A stretch of 64,000 bases of DNA from Streptomyces althioticus (GTDB lineage: Bacteria > Actinomycetota > Actinomycetes > Streptomycetales > Streptomycetaceae), in assembly GCA_014649355.1 (NCBI GenBank), contig BMSW01000007.1:295887-359886 (forward strand). The letters run 5' to 3'. Shown here piece by piece: positions 60,080 through 64,000 of the stretch. The notes under the pieces are model-generated. The model worked only from the letters and a program-made list of their open reading frames with translations, did no database searches and had not been told where the DNA came from. A program made the position numbers and the translations under genes. Every line of letters begins with the position of its first letter. Position 1 is the stretch's first letter.

Positions 60080-60601
60080 GTGGCAGGAAACAGCATGCAG
60101 AAGACCGCCAGGGACATGGTTCTCTCCCTGGCCCTCATCGTGCTCGCGGCGGGAGTGGTGTGGCTGTTCATCCCGCACACGGACGGTGAGCCCGAGATCA
60201 AGCGCGTCGACTACCGCGTCGACCTGCTGACCGCCCGCCGCGCCGCCTCCTACCCCGTGGCCGCGCCGGAGGGGCTGCCCGAGGCCTGGAAGCCCACCTC
60301 CGTGCGCTACCGCGGCGCCGAGGACGAGGCCTGGCACCTGGGCTTCCGCACCCCCGAGGGGGAGTACGCGGCGGTCGAGCAGTCCGCGGGCAAGCGCAGG
60401 AACTTCATCGAGGACAAGACGCAGCGAGCCGAGGAGACCGGCTCGACGCAGCGCATCGACGGCAAGACCTGGACGCGGTACGAGGGTGAGCAGTACGACG
60501 CCCTGGTGCTGGAGGACACCCCGGGCTCGACGACCGTGGTGACCGGCACGGCGTCCTTCGCGGAGATGGCGAAGCTGGCGGAGGCGCTGCGCACGGAGTG
60601 A
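60080..60601 (+). CDS. DUF4245 membrane-anchored protein
   Basis: 173 residues, GTG 60080. One N-terminal transmembrane segment (about 10-33; MVLSLALIVLAAGVVWLF), followed by an exported domain (about 45-173) with VDYRVDLLTARRAASYPVAAPEGLPEAWKPTSVRYRG and WHLGFRTPEGEYAAVEQSAG. It is the actinobacterial DUF4245 family without known function; it often lies beside glpX. Ends in a strong terminator. Confidence 0.9.
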   Translation: MAGNSMQKTARDMVLSLALIVLAAGVVWLFIPHTDGEPEIKRVDYRVDLLTARRAASYPVAAPEGLPEAWKPTSVRYRGAEDEAWHLGFRTPEGEYAAVEQSAGKRRNFIEDKTQRAEETGSTQRIDGKTWTRYEGEQYDALVLEDTPGSTTVVTGTASFAEMAKLAEALRTE

Positions 60602-60617
60602 CCGGCGCGCACACGCA

Positions 60618-60661
60618 CAGGGGCGGGGCCCCGGATCGGACGATCCGGGGCCCCGCCCCTG
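60618..60661. terminator. 20-bp perfect hairpin between DUF4245 and nitroreductase genes
   Basis: The longest perfect stem in the window: 20 bp (60618-60637 with 60642-60661), loop GGAC. It lies between convergent genes and probably ends both transcripts. Confidence 0.92.
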
Positions 60662-60680
60662 CGTGCCGGGCCGCTCGGGC

Positions 60681-61271
60681 TCAGACGGTGGTGACGACCT
60701 GCTCGTAGTCCAGGCGCGGGCTGCGCGGGAACCAGGCGTCGGGGCCGGGGCGGCCGATGTTGACGACCATCAGCGGCGTGTGGTCGTCGTCCAGGAACTC
60801 CTTGCGGATCCCCTCCATGTCGCAGCCGGTCATCGGGCCGGCGGCCAGACCGGCGGCGCGCACGCCGATGATGAAGTACGCGGCCTGGAGGGCGGCGTTC
60901 AGCGCGGCGGAGGCCTCGCGGACCGGGCGCTCGCCGAAGAAGGCGTCCTTGGCCTGCGGGAAGTGCGGGAAGAGCTGCGGCAGCTCCTCGTGGAACTCGT
61001 TGTCCGCGGACAGGATCGCGACGAGCGGCGCCACGGCCGTCTTCGGACGGTTGCCCTCCGCCATGTGCTGCACCAGGCGCTCCCGCGCCTCGGGGGAGCG
61101 GACCAGCGTGACGCGCAGCGGCGACTGGTTCATGGAGGTGGGGCCGAACTTGACCAGCTCGTAGATCGCCCGCACCTGCTCGTCGGTCACCGGCTCGTCG
61201 GTGAACGTGTTGGCGGTGCGCGCCTCGCGGAACAGCAGGTCCTGAGCGGCGGAGTCGAGAACGAGAGACAT
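60681..61271 (-). CDS. Malonic semialdehyde reductase-like nitroreductase (RutE/HadB type)
   Basis: 196 residues, ATG 61271. Nitroreductase fold with FMN: ARTANTFTDEPVTDEQVRAIYELVKFGPTSMNQSPLRVTLVRSPEAR near the N-terminus, and GVRAAGLAAGPMTGCDMEGIRKEFLDDDHTPLMVVNIGRPGPDAWFPRSPRL at the C-terminus. Close resemblance to RutE of pyrimidine catabolism, which reduces malonic semialdehyde to 3-hydroxypropionate. No other rut genes are here, so the physiological substrate is uncertain. Confidence 0.88.
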   Translation of the reverse strand: MSLVLDSAAQDLLFREARTANTFTDEPVTDEQVRAIYELVKFGPTSMNQSPLRVTLVRSPEARERLVQHMAEGNRPKTAVAPLVAILSADNEFHEELPQLFPHFPQAKDAFFGERPVREASAALNAALQAAYFIIGVRAAGLAAGPMTGCDMEGIRKEFLDDDHTPLMVVNIGRPGPDAWFPRSPRLDYEQVVTTV

Positions 61272-61374
61272 GCGTGAACCTCATCGGGGATACGGCGGTC
61301 CGTAGGGGCATTAGCGGACCGCGGTCCGGTTTACCGCACCGAGAGTACCTCTATGAAGTTCAATGTTCAACAGC

Positions 61375-61623
61375 CTACTTCTCGCCGTCGTCCGCCTCCC
61401 CCTGCTCCTCCTCCGCGAGCGCCGCGTCCAGCCGGGCCCGCGCCCCGTCGAGCCAGCGCCGGCACACCTTCGCCAGCTCCTCGCCCCGCTCCCACAGCGC
61501 GAGCGACTCCTCCAGCGACGTACCGCCCGCCTCCAGGCGGCGCACGACCTCGATCAGCTCGTCCCGCGCCTGCTCGTAGCCGAGCGCCTCGGCCACCGCC
61601 GTCTGCTCCGTCTTTCCGGTCAT
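61375..61623 (-). CDS. xseB: Exodeoxyribonuclease VII small subunit
   Basis: 82 residues from ATG 61623 (a GTG at 61632 would add three). Two-helix protein of the XseB family (LGYEQARDELIEVVRRLEAGGTSLEESLALWERGEELAKVCRRWLDGARARL). It binds the large subunit XseA; together they degrade single-stranded DNA from either end. The gene follows xseA by 10 bp in an operon. The C-terminus is acidic. Confidence 0.93.
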   Translation of the reverse strand: MTGKTEQTAVAEALGYEQARDELIEVVRRLEAGGTSLEESLALWERGEELAKVCRRWLDGARARLDAALAEEEQGEADDGEK

Positions 61624-61633
61624 TCCGCCCACC

Positions 61634-62842
61634 CTATGTATCGACCCGTACCGTGAACTCGCCCGCGGACACCCGTGCCCGGAGCACCTCGCCCGCCTCC
61701 ACCTCGTCCGGCGCGCGCACCGCGTGCCCGTCCTCCCGCTGGAGCACGGCGTACCCCCGCTTCAGCGTGGCGGCGGGGGAGAGGGCCACCACGCGCGCGT
61801 GCGTGTGCGTCAGCTCGGAGTCCGCCCGGTCCAGCTGGTGGCGCAGCGCCCGCCGCCCCCGGTCCAGCAGCATCGAGACCTCCTCGGCGCGCGCGTCGAT
61901 CATCCGGTGCGGGTCCTGTATCGACGGCCGGGCCAGCGCGTGCGCCAGTCCTCGCTCCTCCCGCTCCAGCAGGGCGCCCACACAGCGGCGCGCGCGGTCC
62001 CGCAGCATCCGCACCCGCTCGTACTCCTCGCCGACGTCCGGCACCACCTTCTTGGCGGCGTCGGTCGGCGTGGAGGCACGCAGGTCCGCGACCAGGTCCA
62101 GCAGCGGGCTGTCCGGCTCGTGCCCGATCGCCGACACGACCGGCGTACGGCAGGCCGCCACCGCCCGCACCAGCTGCTCGTCGGAGAACGGCAGCAGGTC
62201 CTCCACGCTGCCCCCGCCCCGCGCGACGACGATCACGTCCACGTCCTCGAGCGCGTCCAGCTCCTTCACGGCCTGGACCACCTGCGGCACCGCGTGCACC
62301 CCCTGCACCGCCACGTTCCGCACCTCGAAGCGGACCGCGGGCCAGCGGTGCCGCGCGTTCTCCAGCACGTCCCGCTCGGCCGCCGACGCGCGCCCGCACA
62401 CCAGCCCGATCAGCTGCGGCAGGAACGGCAGCGGCTTCTTCCGCTCCGCCGCGAACAGCCCCTCCCGCGTCAGCGACTTCTTCAGCTGCTCCAGCCGCGC
62501 CAGCAGCTCCCCGACCCCGACCGGGCGGATCTCCGCGGCCCGCAGCGACAACTGCCCCCGGGGCGCGTACCACTCCGGCTTGCAGTGCACGACCACCCGC
62601 GCGCCCTCGCTCACGACGTCCGCGACGGCGTCGAACACCTGCCGGTAGCAGGTCACCCCCACCGAGATGTCGTACGAAGGGTCGCGCAGCGTCAGGAACA
62701 CCACGCCCGCGCCCGGACGCCGCGACAGCTGGGTGATCTGCCCCTCCACCCACACCGCGCCGAGCCGGTCGATCCACCCGCCGATGAGCCGCGACACCTC
62801 TCCCACCGGCAGGGGGGCTTCCGCGGACGTGTTCACAGCCAT
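61634..62842 (-). CDS. xseA: Exodeoxyribonuclease VII large subunit
   Basis: 402 residues, ATG 62842. An N-terminal OB-fold (about 12-110; LPVGEVSRLIGGWIDRLGAVWVEGQITQLS) is followed by the catalytic domain with IGLVCGRASAAERDVLENARHRWPAVRFEVRNVAVQG and VDVIVVARGGGSVEDLLPFSDEQLVRAVAACRTPVVSAIGHEPDSPLLDLVADLRASTPTDAA, and a C-terminal helical arm with LSPAATLKRGYAVLQ. Divergent from ispH with 95 bp between. Confidence 0.95.
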   Translation of the reverse strand: MAVNTSAEAPLPVGEVSRLIGGWIDRLGAVWVEGQITQLSRRPGAGVVFLTLRDPSYDISVGVTCYRQVFDAVADVVSEGARVVVHCKPEWYAPRGQLSLRAAEIRPVGVGELLARLEQLKKSLTREGLFAAERKKPLPFLPQLIGLVCGRASAAERDVLENARHRWPAVRFEVRNVAVQGVHAVPQVVQAVKELDALEDVDVIVVARGGGSVEDLLPFSDEQLVRAVAACRTPVVSAIGHEPDSPLLDLVADLRASTPTDAAKKVVPDVGEEYERVRMLRDRARRCVGALLEREERGLAHALARPSIQDPHRMIDARAEEVSMLLDRGRRALRHQLDRADSELTHTHARVVALSPAATLKRGYAVLQREDGHAVRAPDEVEAGEVLRARVSAGEFTVRVDT

Positions 62843-62924
62843 GCCGCGAGCGTAGTGCGCCCCGCCGACACCGGTGCGCCGCCACCGACGGCGCACCGTG
62901 CCCGGACCCCGCGGACACGGCCCG

Positions 62925-62930
62925 TACGAT
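62925..62930 (+). promoter_or_regulatory. -10 box TACGAT of ispH, leaderless start
   Basis: TACGAT ends seven bases before the ATG at 62938, so the transcript would begin at or next to the start codon. No ribosome site is visible in front. An in-frame ATG at 62929 overlaps the -10 box and is therefore unlikely. Confidence 0.6.
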
Positions 62931-62937
62931 GGGACGC

Positions 62938-63942
62938 ATGACCGCTTCGACTGGCCGCCGTGTCCTGCTCGCCGCCCCCCGGGGCTACTGCGCGGGGGTG
63001 GACCGCGCCGTGATCGCCGTCGAGAAGGCCCTCGAGCAGTACGGGGCTCCCGTCTACGTACGGCACGAGATCGTGCACAACAAGTACGTCGTGCAGACCC
63101 TGGAGAAGAAGGGCGCGATCTTCGTCGAGCGGACGGAGGAGGTGCCCCCGGGCAACATCGTGATGTTCTCCGCGCACGGCGTGGCCCCCGTCGTCCACGA
63201 GGAGGCCGAGCGCGGCCGTCTCGCCACCATCGACGCCACCTGCCCGCTGGTCACCAAGGTCCACAAGGAAGCCGTCCGGTTCGCCAACGACGACTACGAC
63301 ATCCTCCTCATCGGCCACGAGGGCCACGAGGAGGTCATCGGCACCTCCGGCGAGGCCCCCGACCACATCCAGCTGGTCGACGGTCCCGGCGACGTGGAGA
63401 AGGTCGAGGTCCGCGACCCGTCCAAGGTCGTCTGGCTCTCCCAGACCACGCTCAGCGTCGACGAGACCATGGAGACCGTCGACGCCCTCAAGGAGAAGTT
63501 CCCCCAGCTGATCTCGCCGCCCAGCGACGACATCTGCTACGCCACGCAGAACCGCCAGCTCGCGGTGAAGCAGATGGGCGCCGAGGCGGACCTGGTGATC
63601 GTCGTCGGCTCCCGCAACTCCTCCAACTCCAAGCGGCTCGTCGAGGTCGCCAAGCTGGCCGGCGCCCGCGAGGCGTACCTGGTGGACTTCGCCGACGAGA
63701 TCGACGAGGCCTGGCTGGAGGGCGTCACCACGGTCGGCGTGACCTCGGGCGCCTCGGTGCCGGACGTGCTGGTCGAGCAGGTCCTGGAGTGGCTGTCGCA
63801 GCGCGGCTTCGAGGACGTGGAGATCGTCAAGGCGGCCGAGGAGTCCATCACCTTCTCCCTGCCGAAGGAGCTCCGCCGCGACCTGCGCGAGGAGGCCGCC
63901 GCGCTGGTGGCCGAGCGGGGCGGCGCGGGCAGCGACGCCTAG
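62938..63942 (+). CDS. ispH: 4-hydroxy-3-methylbut-2-enyl diphosphate reductase (IspH/LytB)
   Basis: 334 residues, ATG 62938. The last step of the MEP pathway: reduces HMBPP to isopentenyl and dimethylallyl diphosphate. The three Fe-S cysteines are visible in APRGYCAGVDRAV, IDATCPLVTKVHKEAV and DDICYATQNRQ. Conserved histidines in MFSAHGVAP and LIGHEGHEEVIGT bind the substrate diphosphate; SQTTLSVDET and GSRNSSNSKRLVE complete the site. It supplies precursors to the isoprenyl transferase encoded at 34.2 kb. The last 58 bases of the window after its stop contain no visible feature. Confidence 0.97.
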   Translation: MTASTGRRVLLAAPRGYCAGVDRAVIAVEKALEQYGAPVYVRHEIVHNKYVVQTLEKKGAIFVERTEEVPPGNIVMFSAHGVAPVVHEEAERGRLATIDATCPLVTKVHKEAVRFANDDYDILLIGHEGHEEVIGTSGEAPDHIQLVDGPGDVEKVEVRDPSKVVWLSQTTLSVDETMETVDALKEKFPQLISPPSDDICYATQNRQLAVKQMGAEADLVIVVGSRNSSNSKRLVEVAKLAGAREAYLVDFADEIDEAWLEGVTTVGVTSGASVPDVLVEQVLEWLSQRGFEDVEIVKAAEESITFSLPKELRRDLREEAAALVAERGGAGSDA

Positions 63943-64000
63943 CTGTATTGCCCTGTGAGGTTGGGGACGCGGCTGGCGGGTGGTTGCCCTTTCAGCGCGG

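Noticed and set aside
63943..64000. Possible start of a further gene at the window end
   Set aside because: Only 58 bases remain and no start with ribosome site is visible.

Overview
The window is very GC-rich, densely coded DNA with GTG/ATG starts, almost no TTA codons, WhiB-like and SpoIIE-type regulators, a GH18 chitinase and an AhpC/AhpD/OxyR set. All of this points to a Streptomyces chromosome (core or near-core region). I saw no tRNA, rRNA, CRISPR array, IS element or phage module.

Layout. 1-3.7 kb: the 3' end of an MDR oxidoreductase, a small unknown gene, an AlaA-like aminotransferase and a secreted trypsin-like protease. 3.7-10.6 kb: a divergent D-amino-acid catabolic locus. D-aminoacylase and a PLP deaminase run leftward; a PfkB kinase, IclR regulator, RidA and GntP permease run rightward. 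10.7-17.0 kb: an unknown acidic protein, an Nramp-fold transporter lacking the usual metal motifs, a SigE-type sigma factor with a membrane protein that has a duplicated ectodomain, a YfbM-like protein, and a chitinase with the classical chitinase direct repeats in its promoter.

17.4-29.1 kb: a complete Tad/Flp pilus locus. It encodes an unknown Zn-ribbon protein, CpaB, TadZ/CpaE, two TadE-like pseudopilins, CpaF, TadB, TadC, a histidine kinase/response regulator pair, the Flp pilin, a TadG-like protein, a lipoprotein and an OmpA-domain protein. The only two TTA (bldA-dependent) codons I found in accepted genes of the whole window are in this locus: one in the first gene and one near the end of the histidine kinase. 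That suggests developmental control of the pilus. A DUF192 gene and two more secreted or lipoprotein genes follow.

31.4-41.8 kb: an LLM flavoenzyme, a methyltransferase, a roughly 1 kb gene-poor gap with a strong orphan terminator, an isoprenyl (undecaprenyl) diphosphate synthase, a PIN-PhoH ATPase, a secreted SLT transglycosylase, an AI-2E family membrane protein, and ahpD-ahpC divergent from oxyR. 41.7-49.2 kb: a PadR/ABC/FtsX-like export operon with a large palindrome at its promoter, an RHH-SPFH pair, and a class A penicillin-binding protein.

49.3-64 kb: a SpoIIE phosphatase with its own kinase-like domain, DUF402, class II fumarase, a secreted M28 aminopeptidase, class I fumarase, a DUF1707 membrane-response protein, a WhiB-like protein, GlpX fructose-1,6-bisphosphatase, DUF4245, a malonic semialdehyde reductase-like nitroreductase, exonuclease VII (xseB, xseA) and divergent ispH. 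Many convergent or operon ends carry long perfect GC-rich hairpins.
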